Shown: one piece after another, positions 46,092 to 57,872 of the stretch
Layout of the letters: every line of letters begins with the position of its first letter
How positions within the stretch are numbered: position 1 is the first letter of the stretch
Assembly (NCBI GenBank): GCA_030674185.1
Contig: CM060307.1
Span: 52,105,199 to 52,169,198, forward strand
DNA from: Monoplex corrugatus
Lineage: Eukaryota > Mollusca > Gastropoda > Littorinimorpha > Ranellidae
Length of the DNA stretch: 64,000 nucleotides
Direction: 5' to 3'
The notes under the pieces: generated by a model
The model's input: the letters and a program-made list of their open reading frames with translations, nothing else
Told to the model about the DNA's origin: nothing
The model's database searches: none
Translations under genes and position numbers: made by a program

Positions 46092-46513
46092 CATCATCAT
46101 CATCATCAGGTGCCATGCCGCATGGCGTTGGCGACCATGGACTTCCAACCATCTCTATCTCTCGTTGCCCCCAGCATCTCCCCCACCCTCCTCATCCCCA
46201 GCCACTCTGCAAGTCCGTCCAGCATTCTCTCCCTGGGTCTACCTGGTGCTCTCTTTCCCTCCAGCTTTCCCGTTGTGACCAGGTGCTCCAAATCCCGCTT
46301 CCTCATAAAATGGCCTATAAATGTTGCTTGTCTTTTCCTAATCTTCCTTATGAGTGATCTACTTGTGTCTACCTCCATCAAGACTGTCTCGTTTGTTTTC
46401 TTTGCTGTCCATGGAACTCTCAACATTCTTCTGAGAACCACATCTCGGCTGCGTCAATCTTGCTCTGGCTTTGCTTGCTGACTGTCCACGCCTCGCATCC
46501 GTACAACAGTATT
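46092..46513 (-). mobile_element. LINE-A insertion, antisense, with 11-bp target duplication
   Basis: GGCACTTTCAT occurs at 46,081-46,091 and again at 46,514-46,524, flanking the insert exactly. The reverse strand reads LRVPWTAKKTNETVLMEVD, FIGHFMRKRDLEHLVTTGK, then RMLDGLAEWLGMRRVGEM and ANAMRHGT, then the (GAT)n tail. The 422-bp insert is a 5'-truncated copy. Compared with 32,626-33,073 it differs by scattered substitutions and one missing base near 46,436 (AGAAACCAT/AGAACCACAT). Confidence 0.92.
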
Positions 46514-46524
46514 GGCACTTTCAT

Positions 46525-48335
46525 AGCCGTGACATAAACACGGTTGATAAGTAAGTTTACAAGCTAAATTGGAAGAGACTTGATTACGATTCACTGACAA
46601 AATGGATATTTTACAAGTAGCCAGCTTGATCATATTACTCTATACAGATTTGGACTCCTTGATAAATCAGGCGCAAAATGTTTTGGAAAAGCTTTGACTA
46701 GGCAAACTTTAAATCGTTTATTCTGAGCAGAACATCTTTAATGAGACACAGTCGAAAACAGCGGACCAGTTCTCAGGAGAAAGAGTGCAAATGTTAATTC
46801 ACAGCAGCACATCACCTTTAGCGGAGATGGACTGGAAATCTAGTATTCCCAGCAGCTGTGGAAGTTAACTTGGCCTCAGACGTCTTGGCTAGTTAGTGTG
46901 ATTGCATTAGGAATGGAGTTGACAGTTCTGTCTCCCTTTCTCAGTGCATGGGTTTGTTGGTCTCTGACTGTGTGTGACTGGATGTGACTTTGGTGTCCCC
47001 TGCTTTGCATGTCGACGCACGAGTTTTGCTTTCTGCTTGTCAGGCATCATGTGGCAGTAATTAGGAAAAAAAATTGGTCATGCCTCTTGTCGCTGATTGC
47101 CTCCCGTAGATGTATGTATAGCATTATGCATGCTACGTTTGGATGTGGTTTTTAGTCCTTTGTCGTCTTCTTTTTTCCCTGTTTCTTCTTCTTCTTTCGT
47201 TTCTATTTTATTTCTTCTTTTTCGTCGTCTTTTCTCTTTTTTTTTTTTTTTTTCTTTTCTTTTTTTTTTTTTTTTGGGGGGTGTCCTTTTTTTTTGTTCT
47301 ATTTCTGTTTCTTCTTCTGTTCCTTCCACTTTTTTTTTCTTGTTCTTCTTTCACATTATGTTAGGCGGAATGGAAACTGTTTTTAATGGCGGTTTGTGCC
47401 TCGTATGTGATCTGCAACAGTCGGAACACTCATTAACTTTTTAAAATTGGCAGACTTTTTTTGTGTGTGACTGACAGTATTTAATAAAGAAATATTACGA
47501 TGTCAATTTTCACAGTCACTTTCAGACCAAGAATGATCATCAAGATAGGTCATAATTTTCTTCCCTTGCAAAGGTTTCTTTCTTCCTTCCCCCCCCCCCC
47601 CCCAACTGCATCAATCTCCACAATCCCCAAATTCCCCATAAATACACAACACATCCAAGGACATATAATCATATTCTTGCACTCTCACGCCACCACCCCT
47701 TCCCAACCAACCCCATACAGAACCTGAAAGGTTTAGGTGTGCTTTAAACTAATTTTTGGGGGTGGGGTGGGGGGGAGGAGTGTGGGTGCAGCAGGAATTA
47801 CACTTTCACGCGCTTTCAGTTGTGTGTGATTTTCAGTAAACAATTAATTCAATATCCCTGTTCCAGCGTTGTGGGTCTCACAAACTAACACTCCATTATT
47901 TGGAGAAAAAAAAAAGCTTCTTTTTCCAGCCTGGTAGGTCCTAATGACCCACGCTCTGTGCATTGAATGTGTGGGATGGTAGATCCAAAATGAAACACAC
48001 ATATACGCACACGCGTGCACACACACGCGAGCGTGCGCGCACGTTGAGTTCTGTAGGAAAAATTGTTTCCAATAAATTTTGTTACCATTGCCGGAAGATC
48101 AAGCTGGTAGCTAAACACAAACATATTTCCAATTTCAGCCAGATCGTTTAAACGATAGACATTTGCCATAGTTAGGTCATTCGCGTGCTTTATTTTCGGT
48201 GACCTGTAAGGTGCGGGGCATAAACATTTAAATAACTGTAGTTTAAAATGTAAAAGTGATTAAGCAGTTATAACTCAGCTTTCTTTTGGCCGACTTGGAT
48301 CTGTTTTAAATCAAGGGTTCCGTGCTGAGTCGACT
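46525..48335. other. Intron with T-rich tract, otherwise unassigned
   Basis: 47,160-47,345 is T-rich with TTC triplets and T runs up to 16. A C17 run lies at about 47,589 and G-rich sequence at 47,758-47,776. No gene or known repeat is recognised. Confidence 0.55.
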
Positions 48336-48339
48336 GTCC

Positions 48340-48560
48340 CGTTGAGCCGGCAGATGTGTATGCATACTGGTCCTTTATACGTCTAGCGTGGGTTTTTATG
48401 CTGGATTCAGGGCCGATCTTGGAGGCACATGTTCTTCCGCAGACATTGCATTCGAAAGAACTCTGCGGCCTTGGGTTCTGCTTCCGCCGGTCTCTGTTCT
48501 GTTAAAAAGTAGCTGTTCTGCGCTGTTCAAATGTCAGTGTGCCCCGCATTGACTGCTGTC
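48340..48560 (-). mobile_element. LINE C-terminal zinc-finger fragment
   Basis: The reverse strand reads FECNVCGRTCASKIG then SSIKTHARR. This matches the degenerate C2H2 finger ('C..CGR.C.SRIGL.SH.RTH') found at the end of some LINE polymerases. The first histidine is replaced by Ser. The frame further upstream (MRGTLTFEQRR) resembles the 'R.....E.RR' linker before it. Confidence 0.5.
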
Positions 48561-49009
48561 GCCAGCTTACTATGTTTGCGGGCAGTGTCTTCCTCGTTGG
48601 CGTCGTGCTATCAGAAAAGTGCTTACTAAAAACAAGTGTTTGTGAACAATTGCTTTCAATCGAAAATAGTGCGCACAAAACACTTTTAAAGAGCACAAAA
48701 GGGGAGGTCAGTGACATCGTTGGGGTTTTTGTCATTGTTGTTTGTATGACATCAATACACCATGGATGACTGCTAATGTTAAACAGCGCTTGGAAACTTA
48801 GGACTCATTCCATGCTGGAGGGTCACACATAGGTCTTTGCCTTCTCTCCTCTTCACCCGTCTGTCTGTATTGTTTGAGATAATGCCATTTGTAAAATGTT
48901 TCACCGATTGTTTCGAAGCCTGTGTTATATGCGTTCAATCATTTATGGAATATCATGCTTATCTCGTTTATTTATTACTGACATGTCTTTATCCATAACA
49001 TTTTCTGTA

Positions 49010-49090
49010 AAGTGCAAAGCGCTTAGAAGCTTGCTTCCCGGAATGTTGTGCTGTATGAATCTTCATTATTGTTATAATTATTCTGTTTAA
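49010..49090. repeat. LINE/SINE-type 3' tail remnant
   Basis: 'AAGTGCAAAGCGCTTAGAAGC' followed by 'GTGCTGTATGAATCTTCATT' and ATT/TTAT triplets resembles the 'GCGCTATATAAAT..ATT(n)' 3' end at 40,080. Confidence 0.4.
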
Positions 49091-49094
49091 TATC

Positions 49095-49445
49095 TGCAGG
49101 CATTGCTTAGCACTTAAAAGTACTTGTCTTGGATGCGAGAAGCCCTGGATTTGAATCCCTAATTGAAAAGTCATATTTTCTCTGCCTTTTACTAGACTTG
49201 TGTGATGGTCTGTGTGCTGGGATTTCACTTGAAACAATAAATGGAAGGTATTGCGTGCAGCATGCGCTTAGTGCACATAAAAAGTATTCACGGCAATGTA
49301 TATTTGTCCTTTGCAAGATTCCACAGAATTCCATTTAGAAATACAAGCAAGAATAAACGCTTACATGAACAGCGCGAAAATAGATGGCGGTGTTCTAAGG
49401 TGACGTGCTTCACGCAGAAAAATTTCGTTGTGACAAGAAATTTAA
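49095..49445 (+). repeat. tRNA-derived SINE (family 4)
   Basis: The head TTGCTTAGCACTTAAAAG..TTGGATGCGAGAAGC and a B-box-like GGATTTGAATCCC (49,149) are tRNA-like. The body includes 'GTATTCACGGCAATG', 'TTTGTCCTTTGCAAGATTCC', 'AAATACAAGCAAGAATAAA' and 'GATGGCGGTGTTCTAAGG'. From memory it resembles a SINE widespread in gastropods, which fits the organism guess. Confidence 0.6.
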
Positions 49446-49449
49446 TTCT

Positions 49450-50530
49450 ATCCAATCGAATCCAGAGTTCAAATCCATGCTGACATCGTCTGATTTTCTA
49501 AAGAACATTTATTTTGCATTACTTTTTCTGTCTGCTTGAAGTGGTAGGAGTTACATGGAAATAAAACCAATCGTCTGCAGCTAAACGGGAAGCATGGCAC
49601 AATAGAGTCATATTGTACAGGTGGAGTGATCTGCCACTCCATCTCCGTCGCCTTGGTCATCTTCTGCTCTGAAGACCGAGCATCTGGTGTTGTGAACTTG
49701 AAGGGCTGGTTGGTAGAATGGCATCCTGGTCAGGTGGCCAAACCTCGTGATTGCTATTATGTAATGTAGTGGTTGACAAATGATGTTTTCTTTCGGATCT
49801 TTTCATTGTTAATCATGTCTCCTTCGGTCTTGCTTTTTGCTCATCTGTCACAGGTTGGGATATTTCTATCAAGTGCTTTTTATATGTTCATTTACGGTCC
49901 AGGTACGTCTGTGTGGGTGCAAAGATTGTATTGATAAACCTGGCTTTTGCTTGTGTAGGATACTTGGGTGTTTTTCGAAGGGTTCGACGTCCACAGCATT
50001 TGCCATTTGGGCTCTGGTCTCAATTTCTCTGTCCAATTTTCCATCTTTCTAAAAACTGGAATTCTGTACGTTTATGGAGCTTTTGCTCTTTGATTCTGAT
50101 CTCATCAAACTTTGTCAATTATTCGCTCCTCAGACATACCATTGAGGGATACGACAGCGTTAATTAATCCGTATGGTGAATCGCTCCTCTTCAGTGGGAT
50201 ATGACGAGCAGCTAAGGCACCATGATGACAAGAATGACTGTCACTGTGTTTTTCTGGTTCATGTCACTGGGTTGTCACATCAAAATTCATCCAGAATGGG
50301 AGTGACGAGACAGTGTCAATCGCGATTCGCTTATCTTCGACGTGATGTGCTTCAGCTGTTGTTTGTGAGAAGCCTGCCTGTGCGAGAGGTGCTACAGTAT
50401 CCTTCATCAGAGGAAGACTGGACCGAATTAATACCGTTCGTTGACACTACATTTCACCAGAGAAATGCCCTAATTACACACGATCACGCGACGTTGTTTT
50501 GCAGTGTAGTAATGATAGGAGGGGAGAGCA
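49450..50530. other. Unassigned intron
   Basis: There is an open frame of 194 codons (50,173-50,757), but it runs through AGT and GTG microsatellites and has no recognisable domain. I see no splice-bounded exon. Confidence 0.4.
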
Positions 50531-50536
50531 GCAGAG

Positions 50537-50605
50537 ACAATAGTAGTAGTAGTAGTAATAGTAGTTGTAGTGAGGTGGTGGTGGTGGTGGTGGTGGTGGT
50601 GGTAG
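50537..50605. repeat. (AGT)n then (GTG)n
   Basis: About ten imperfect AGT units followed by ten GTG units. Confidence 0.9.
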
Positions 50606-50879
50606 CGATCGTGGTTCTCTTCGTCCTGAAAGGAAAACGTGAAAACGCATATATGATCGATAGTAACATGAAGAAGACTAGAACACGTTGTGACATAAAC
50701 CTGTCGGCTAAAGGACACTGGATTCAAAGTTGTTTTTTAATTCACGCTCACCACTGACTGTCATTTGGTGTCAACTTGTATCAAAAGTGACTAGGCTGGA
50801 GGAAGCTCCGTCAGTTCTTCTAAAATATAAAGCATAATATAATATAACATAACGTCGCAGAATATAACATGACAACGTA

Positions 50880-51155
50880 ACACATGACACGACGTGACAT
50901 GACATGACATGATATGATATATGATATGACATGACATGACATGATATGATATGATATGATATATGATATATGATATATGATATGATATGATATGATATGA
51001 TATGATATGATATGATATATGATATGATATGATATGATATGATATGATATGATATGATATATGATATATGATATGATATGATATGATATGATATGATATG
51101 ATATGATATGATATGATATGATATGATATGATATGATATGATATGATATGATACA
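50880..51155. repeat. (ATATG)n pentanucleotide array
   Basis: Starts as ACATG units (50,885-50,945) and becomes ATATG. Every few units a 7-base variant (TATATGA) appears, for example near 50,960-50,980 and 51,058-51,068. It ends in a single ACATG-like unit. It is almost free of G+C apart from one G per unit. Confidence 0.95.
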
Positions 51156-51159
51156 TGAT

Positions 51160-51790
51160 AATCAATGCAACCAGCAAAAACAGACCAGGCACACCGCAAA
51201 TCATTTCGCGTGAGGAAAACGCCAAGACGACACTAAGAATTCACGAAGAAGAAACTGAAACTGATTCTGGTGAATACTCTTCGCTCATCAAATAAAACAA
51301 AATCAGGTACCAGTCTACAATGACAAAAATAATATAAATCTGCTGTGTACTTCCTAGATCCTAATAGGTCACAATATACTGTGTACTGTACAATGTACAA
51401 TATATTCAAGGAATTCCACTGGTTACCAATTTTTGTCTCCTTTTCAGTTCTCCTCTGTAGACATCACGCTTCTCGAACTGTGAGATGGCCTAAACAAAAT
51501 CTTGTGACAGTTTCCAAAACATAACCTTGTGTGAGCTGGAGAATGGGCTTTCGCCGCGCCATCTGTTTGAGATTCATTGCCACCTTATTTCAGACAGATA
51601 AACGTATATGATGAAAGCCACAGGCCGAAATATTGATAAAGTGATTCAAGAGCAGGGCAATCGTTTGTTTCTGTTCTGTTATTCCACTTCTGTATAAAGG
51701 AATCTGCCCACACTTCATATCAATTTTGAAGACGTACCTGTTTGTCTGAGCCTACCATCATTGACGTTTTCATTCCAGTTATTTTTCCAC
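51160..51790. other. Unassigned intron
   Basis: No exon or repeat is recognised in this stretch. Confidence 0.4.
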
Positions 51791-51794
51791 ATGT

Positions 51795-52090
51795 ATGTGA
51801 CGAGCTGGTAGTCAAATGTGTAAACTCAGACCCCAGTCGGAAGGTCCTGGGTCCATTCCACCTGGACACCTCCGCTTGGTAGGCCCGTAAAGGTTGGAGA
51901 TTCTTCCGATCTCCCAAGTTAGTCTGCCAGCGCCTAAACCTACATGTGTGTATGCATGCAGAACATGAAATAGGCACGTTACAGATCCTGTAAGTCATAT
52001 CAGTGGCTGCCCTATCGAATCGTGAGAACACCCAACTTGCACGCCCGCCATACATGCACACTGTGTAAAAATAGTGAAATTTGTCAGCTT
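51795..52090 (+). repeat. SINE family 1, copy c
   Basis: 'GAAGGTCCTGGGTCCATTCC' (B-box position), 'CTCCGCTTGGTAGGCCCGTA', 'GTCTGCCAGCGCCTAAACC', 'GCATGCAGAACATGAAATA', 'CAGATCCTGTAAGTCATATC' and 'CATACATGCACACTGTGTAA' align with copy b. It ends about 375 bp before the last receptor exon. Confidence 0.65.
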
Positions 52091-52464
52091 GCCTAACCGT
52101 TTGAGTTCTCTGTTCTCCACTAAAGAGTCTGATTTTGTGTTTTGAATTGAGTACGGAGGATAGTGCTTTACAAGAACGATTTGCAGAATAGTGATGCATG
52201 TACTGTCATCTCCAAGTACCAAATGTGTGGCATTGTGAATGCTTTTCTGTATGTACATGCTTATGACAGTAGGGATGTGGTTCGTGGCTCTGTACATGTT
52301 TATTTTCATATGCGGATGTGTGTGAGTGTATGAATCATTGTTTTGGTGGGCTTAGTGTCTTGTGAATGAGTGATGTGCAGAGAGTGCAAATGATGGTTGA
52401 GAATAGCGCTACATACACAAGAATAGTTTGTTACTTTTTATCATAATGAATATGTGTGGGGCAG

Positions 52465-52899
52465 GTCATCGCGCAGATGAAACGCATGTGCATGAGACAC
52501 AGCCGCTGGCAAGGGCCTGGCACGGACAGCACGGCCATGTGCCGGGCCAGCAGCATGCCCACCACCCTCCACCAGCTCCCTCGTGACCACACCCACCCCA
52601 TGGGCCCAGGCCCTCTCAACGGCACACTCCTGCGCCACAACGGTAGTCAGGGCATGGAAAGGTGCACAGGGTCTCCTCATGCTGCTGGCGACGCTACCAC
52701 AGGCCGGAGAGGCGGAAGCGGCAGGAGAAGTGGCAGTAACACTGGCGCGGCCTCCGCTTGCCGTGGTAGATGGGCCGTGTCGGGTGGTGGGGGTCGTGCA
52801 TGTACCTACATCCCCATGATGACATTGCCGACTTGTGAGGAGAGGACTCGTGTTACTACTGCCAATTTAATGTCGACGTCAACGCCACGACACTGTTAG
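52465..52899 (+). CDS. Class B1 GPCR terminal exon: helix 8 and C-tail
   Basis: Begins VIAQMKRMCMRHSRWQG. Joined to NGE of TM7 this gives NGEV...KR, the conserved start of class B helix 8. The tail of about 144 residues is rich in Gly, Ser, Thr, Pro and Arg and has no domain. The stop is TAG at 52,897-52,899. The acceptor CAG at 52,462-52,464 has a GT/G-rich rather than pyrimidine tract, with T-rich sequence 15-30 bases upstream, so it is weak. GC content jumps compared with neighbouring intron, as for coding sequence. The end of the frame is uncertain because other frames are also open to about 52,820. A possible poly(A) signal AATAAA is at 53,985. Confidence 0.75.
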   Translation, partial: VIAQMKRMCMRHSRWQGPGTDSTAMCRASSMPTTLHQLPRDHTHPMGPGPLNGTLLRHNGSQGMERCTGSPHAAGDATTGRRGGSGRRSGSNTGAASACRGRWAVSGGGGRACTYIPMMTLPTCEERTRVTTANLMSTSTPRHC

Positions 52900-55288
52900 T
52901 GACTGTTGGAGAAGTATTCACTGTTTCCTACAATAATCCCTGTTTCAATATTCTCAAAGATGCTCTGTGTCTAGATATTTTGTTGTTTTGTGGGTTGATT
53001 TTTGTGTATGTGTGTGGTGCAGAGAGGGGTTCGTCGCTTTTTTCTGCTCTTTCGTCGATTGGTTGTTTGATTGAATGGTTTATTCGTTCATTTATTCGTT
53101 CGTATATCTGTATTCTGCTTTCATGGTTTGCTCATTTACATGTTTGTTTGTTTGTGTACGTGTATATATGTGCGTGTGCTTGCTTATTTTGTAAGCAAAA
53201 ATACAAGCGCGGTGGGACATGACAAAAGCTGGACGCCTTTCAAAGAAATGGTTTAAGAAATACTTTAAGTATCTGAAACTGTGCTAGTGCAATGAAAAGA
53301 ATACTAACTCTTGCAACAACAACAAAAGCCTATGGCTGACTTACTATGTCTTCAAGAAACTATAACTTGTCGAGAGAGAGAAAGGATTTTGAAGATGTCA
53401 TAGTGATTCAGAAACATGATGGTAGAGGACTTGTCATCGTCTTTAAACAAATAAGCAAAAAACAATTTTCCAGTTAGAGCGATAGCGTACAAATGTTCTG
53501 TGAACTGTAGAACATACGCCTTCGAACACCAAATGAGGAGCGAAAAGCTTTGTACTAAGTGCCTATGCACGTCTAGCATACTATGTATGCTTCAAAATAC
53601 TGGAACTACCCTAAAAGAAATGAAAGATGAACAAAGTGATTTTATTGCGGTATGTGATGTCCCTATAGGAGCAAAATGGTACTAGTCTGCAAGCGATATG
53701 CCCTCCAAGAAAATTACAGTGAAATCGGTTTACTCACAACAGCTTAACAAGTCACGTTGGTACACATCGAGAAGAAAAAATAGCACCATTGACAGAGCAC
53801 TCAGTTCTTCACAAATTGAAATAGCACCTCGACACAGCAGTTATTTCCCCTGAATTAGTATGCACACTCCGAAAACGCCGAACCCGCATTACTACGCTAC
53901 TGCGTCAATCTTATAAGTTGTATCCAGTATCATAAAACAAATCATATCACACACAAAACGTTGCCAAACCAAGAAACGTATTCCAATAAAGCAATGCAAA
54001 ATCTGATATCATTTCTAAACTCATAACTATTTATGAAAATAAAAATAAAACAAGAAGCAATAAAACATCCAGAAAAACAAACGCCTTGATGGAACCGTGA
54101 AACAGAGGCTGTCTGTTAAGAAAAACGAGCTACCCTAAATATACTGCAACAGTGTAACAGTAAATGTTTATATCATGATAGTACAACAAAAATGAATGAT
54201 ATTAAATAAAACATGGACAAAAAAGGGGAAAAAAACACTGAGCACTTTAACTGTAGCTCAAAAACAAAGGACAACAAATGGAAGCAGTCCTGTGAAAGGC
54301 GTACTACTGATACACACAAACGCAGTTCTAGCAATTATGTCAAGTGATGAAGGGGGAAACGACAAATAGTACGATATCTGATATCATGAACACGGCTGGA
54401 GCTTATTTAGAAAAATAATAAAATGTTCATGCTCCACTACCGCATTTTGTACAAAAGAATGACTGAAAAAAAGGAAAATTCATTGCTGGTATAAACGACA
54501 AATAAATATCAGTTGACCATGATGACGAAGTCATTTGCCTGATGCAAAAAAAATTAAAAAGACACCACGTCTGATCCAGACAAAGTGTGATGCTTAAGAT
54601 ATCAAAATGCCCTCTGAAAAAATAATAAATTGATGGGCTATTCGTGTAGACAGCTTTGGAAAAGGTCGTGTTTCTGAAGACTGAACATATAGCGTCTTCA
54701 AGCCTTATCAAAACTAGGAAAATACTAGGGGATGAACTGGAATGAAGTGGGTAAAGTTAATTGTGTTGATGGACTTTTTCTGGTTGGTTTGTGCGGCCCA
54801 CTCGTGCAGGTGGACTTGACATGCTTTGTCCATTTGCTCTCACTTTATTTCAGATTTGTCATTTTATTTACAAAGAAATGCTATGACATGTCTGTTGGTC
54901 TCTCGAGCAGGATGGGGGAAATTTGCTGGAGGATATCTGAAGTCATGATGAAATGTGGATGTCATGCTCTGATTGACTGGCAGCAGTGGATGTGTTCACT
55001 TTTCGAAAAACATTTTGACCATTTTTTTTTTCGGATGATAACGGAAAGGCTAGAGGTTGATGCTTTGTGAGGGCAGGTGAATGGAGGGTGGGGTCTTGAG
55101 TCGATGTGATATTTGGAAAGTAGGGATTTGTGCTGGCATGTGGGTGGTATGTAATTTTTTTTTTGATCTAGCTAACTGACATGGCATTTTTGGTTGGGGT
55201 TGGAAGCTTTCATGTTGTGTTGGTGGGTTTCATATGACACTACAGATAACATAACCTTGTTTCAATTAAAGATTGATGAAAGCGTAGA
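52900..55288. other. Downstream flank / 3' UTR and unassigned sequence
   Basis: No exon is recognised. AATAAA at 53,985-53,990 is a candidate poly(A) signal for the receptor. 53,230-54,720 is A-rich with many short broken frames and may be an old retroelement, but no motif is secure. Confidence 0.4.
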
Positions 55289-55299
55289 TGATAGCACAT

Positions 55300-56769
55300 C
55301 ATCATCATCATCAGGTGCCTTGCCGCATGGCGTTGGCGATCATGGACTTCCATCTGTCTCTATCTCTTGTTGCCCCAAGCATCTCCTCCACCCTCCTCGT
55401 CTTCAGCCACTCCGCAAGTCCGTCTAGCATTTTCTCCCTGGGTCTACCTGGTGCTCTCTTTCCCTCCAGCTTTCCCGTGTGACCAGGTGCTCCAAATCCC
55501 CTTTCCTCATAAAATGGCCTATAAATGTTGCCTGTCTTTTCCTAATCTTCCTTATGAGTGATCTACTTTTGTCTGCCTCCATCAAAACTGTCTCGTTTGT
55601 TTTCTTTGCTGTCCATGGAACTCCCAACATTTTTCTTAGAAACCACATCTCGGCTGCCACAATCTTGCTCTGACTGTGCTTGTTGACTGTCCATGCCTCA
55701 CATCCGTACAACAGTATTGGTTCTATATAACATTCAAGAACTCTCTTCCTGATGTTAATTAATAGGCATTTGTTGGTAAGAATGCTTGTCATCTTCTTGA
55801 ATGCTGTTTTGGCTTGGCCGATTCTGCCGGCTATTTCCGATGTGCATCTGCCGTCTGATGAAATGACCGTTCCCAGGTATTTGAATTTATTAACCTGTGT
55901 CAAGGTTGTGCCATTTGCTGTTATTTTGCATGAGGGGATTTCATGTTTTTTACTGATCACCATGACTTCAGTCTTCCTGCTGTTTAGTTCCAACCCCTTA
56001 CCTTTGCTTTCTATTTCTAGTATATTCACAAGGTTTTGTAGGTCCCTTTCATTTTCTGCAATTAGCACGGTGTCATCTGCGTATCGAATGCTGTTTATCA
56101 TTTTCCCTCCAACCTTTAATCCAGGGTCTTTTTCTAGGTTTCTCATGATGTTTTCGCTGTAAAGTGAAAATAGATCTGGTGACAAATCACAACCCTGTCT
56201 GACTCCTCTTTTGATGTTTTGGAAAGAGCTTATATTGTTTTCTATTCTCATTGCAGCTGTTTGTTCCTAGTACATATTCCTGATTATTCGTAGATCTTTC
56301 CCATCAAGATTGAGTCTCTCCAGTTGGTTGATCAATTCTTCATGTCGTACCGGATCGAAAGCCTTGGTATAGTCAACAAAGCATAAATACAAATCCTTAT
56401 TCATATCAATTGACCTCTCTATGATAGTTCTTAGGATGTATATGGCATTAATAGTCCCTTTCCCTTCCACAAATCCACACTGTTCTTCTGCTATTTCTCT
56501 TTTGATTCTATTCCTTGTCCGCATCATGATTATTCTTAACAGGATTTTTGTTACATGACTCATCAAACTGATTGTGCGATGGAGTTCGCATTCTATAGCC
56601 CTGTCTTCTTTGGAAGTGCAATGAAATTGATTTTGACATATCTTTGGGGATTTTTCCAGTGTCGTAAATTTCATTCAGGAGGACTGTTATTTTTTCTATG
56701 CCAAATTCCTCCAGCGCTTCAATCATCTCTGTAGTAGTGTGTGTATGTGTGTGTGTTACATCTCTGTAG
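55300..56769 (-). mobile_element. LINE-A, longest copy (reverse transcriptase), 11-bp target duplication
   Basis: TGATAGCACAT occurs at 55,289-55,299 and 56,770-56,780, exactly flanking the insert. The reverse strand encodes, in order, EMIEALEEFGIEKITVLLNE (near 56,720), LLRIIMMRTRNRIKREIAEE, QCGFVEGKGTINAIYILR, FVDYTKAFDPVRHEEL, GVRQGCDLSPDLFSLYSE, the catalytic YADD (SIRYADDTVLIAE), YLGTVISSDGRCTSEI, LLYGCEAWTVNKHS and WTAKKTNETVLMEADKS. A (GAT)n tail ends it. It is a 5'-truncated non-LTR element. Visible lesions are a TAG at 56,264-56,266 (between RNMY and EQTA), a one-base loss near 55,483 and a frameshift near 56,600. It is otherwise well preserved; the clade is not decided. Confidence 0.93.
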
Positions 56770-57044
56770 TGATAGCACATAAACCCCATAAATTACGTAG
56801 AAGCTCAAGGCCTTGGTAGTGTGTCGGGTTTAATCGCAGGTTTATGCCGTGATCATTTTGGATCTTTCCCCATTAGGTGGCATCTGTGGTACTGATGCAT
56901 ATTGAATATATTTCGAACGCAGAAATACTGTCTTGAGAAAAAAATGAATGTGTATGTCTCTGTGTTTTATAAGGTTTGGTCGATTGGTTGATTGGTTTGG
57001 TGCTTGTTGCTAGCAGTGATAATCTTGAATCTGTGTGTACGTAT

Positions 57045-57070
57045 GTGTGTGTGCGCGCGCGCGCGTGTGT

Positions 57071-57126
<56 letters not shown>

Positions 57127-57133
57127 TTGTGTG

Positions 57134-57182
<49 letters not shown>

Positions 57183-57215
57183 GTGTGTGTGTGTGTGTGT
57201 GTGTATGTGTGTATG
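57045..57215. repeat. (GT)n microsatellite
   Basis: GCGC run followed by GT with GTTGT interruptions. 56,781-57,040 and 57,216-57,860 hold nothing recognisable. Confidence 0.95.
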
Positions 57216-57872
57216 TTACATCTCTGTCTTGTTTGGTCACTACTGTGTTCATTTTGTGTGTGAACAACGAGTCCTGTTGATTCATTCACTTCATCCCCAC
57301 TCAACCATCCTAGTCTTCTCAGTTTCAGCCTCGCAGTTTCAGCCACTTCGCACTCTTACCGTCTGTATATTTTCACACTGAACAAAGGAAACTGCTAGTG
57401 TAGTGGTGATCAGAAAACGGCCAGTGTAGTCGTAATCAGCAGGGTTCATTTGTGCACCACCTGGTAAACTAGTGCTGGACCTATGTTGGTCTGGTCATAG
57501 TCATTATCGTAATGTTTTGTTTCTAAAAGCCTTTATTTGGCTAAGAAAAAGGTCTGAGAAAATGTTCGTGAGTCGAGTGCATGGATGATGTGAGATTCCT
57601 TTGTGTCTCCTTACTGCTTTTAATCTTTGAACATCGGTCGAATGTAGCAATTACTAAAGCTGATTGTCATGATTGGGTGAATTATTCTAGTCAAACTGAT
57701 AAAGCAATAATACAAAGTTCCAAGAAAATGGCTGGAAGCTTGCATTGGGTGGGAACACTGGTGAAAAAAAGGTATTTGGGTATAGATAGGTTCCAATAAC
57801 AGAAGTTATTTCATTGTTGGGGAAGTTTCAACAGTTGGGGGGTAGACATAATGCTAAACCAGCAAACTCGAC

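Noticed and set aside
50173..50757. 194-codon frame
   Set aside because: Includes AGT and GTG microsatellites, shows no family signature, and lacks convincing splice borders in context.
53230..54720. Possible retroelement or gene downstream of the receptor
   Set aside because: A-rich, many short frames, no motif on either strand that I could tie to a family.
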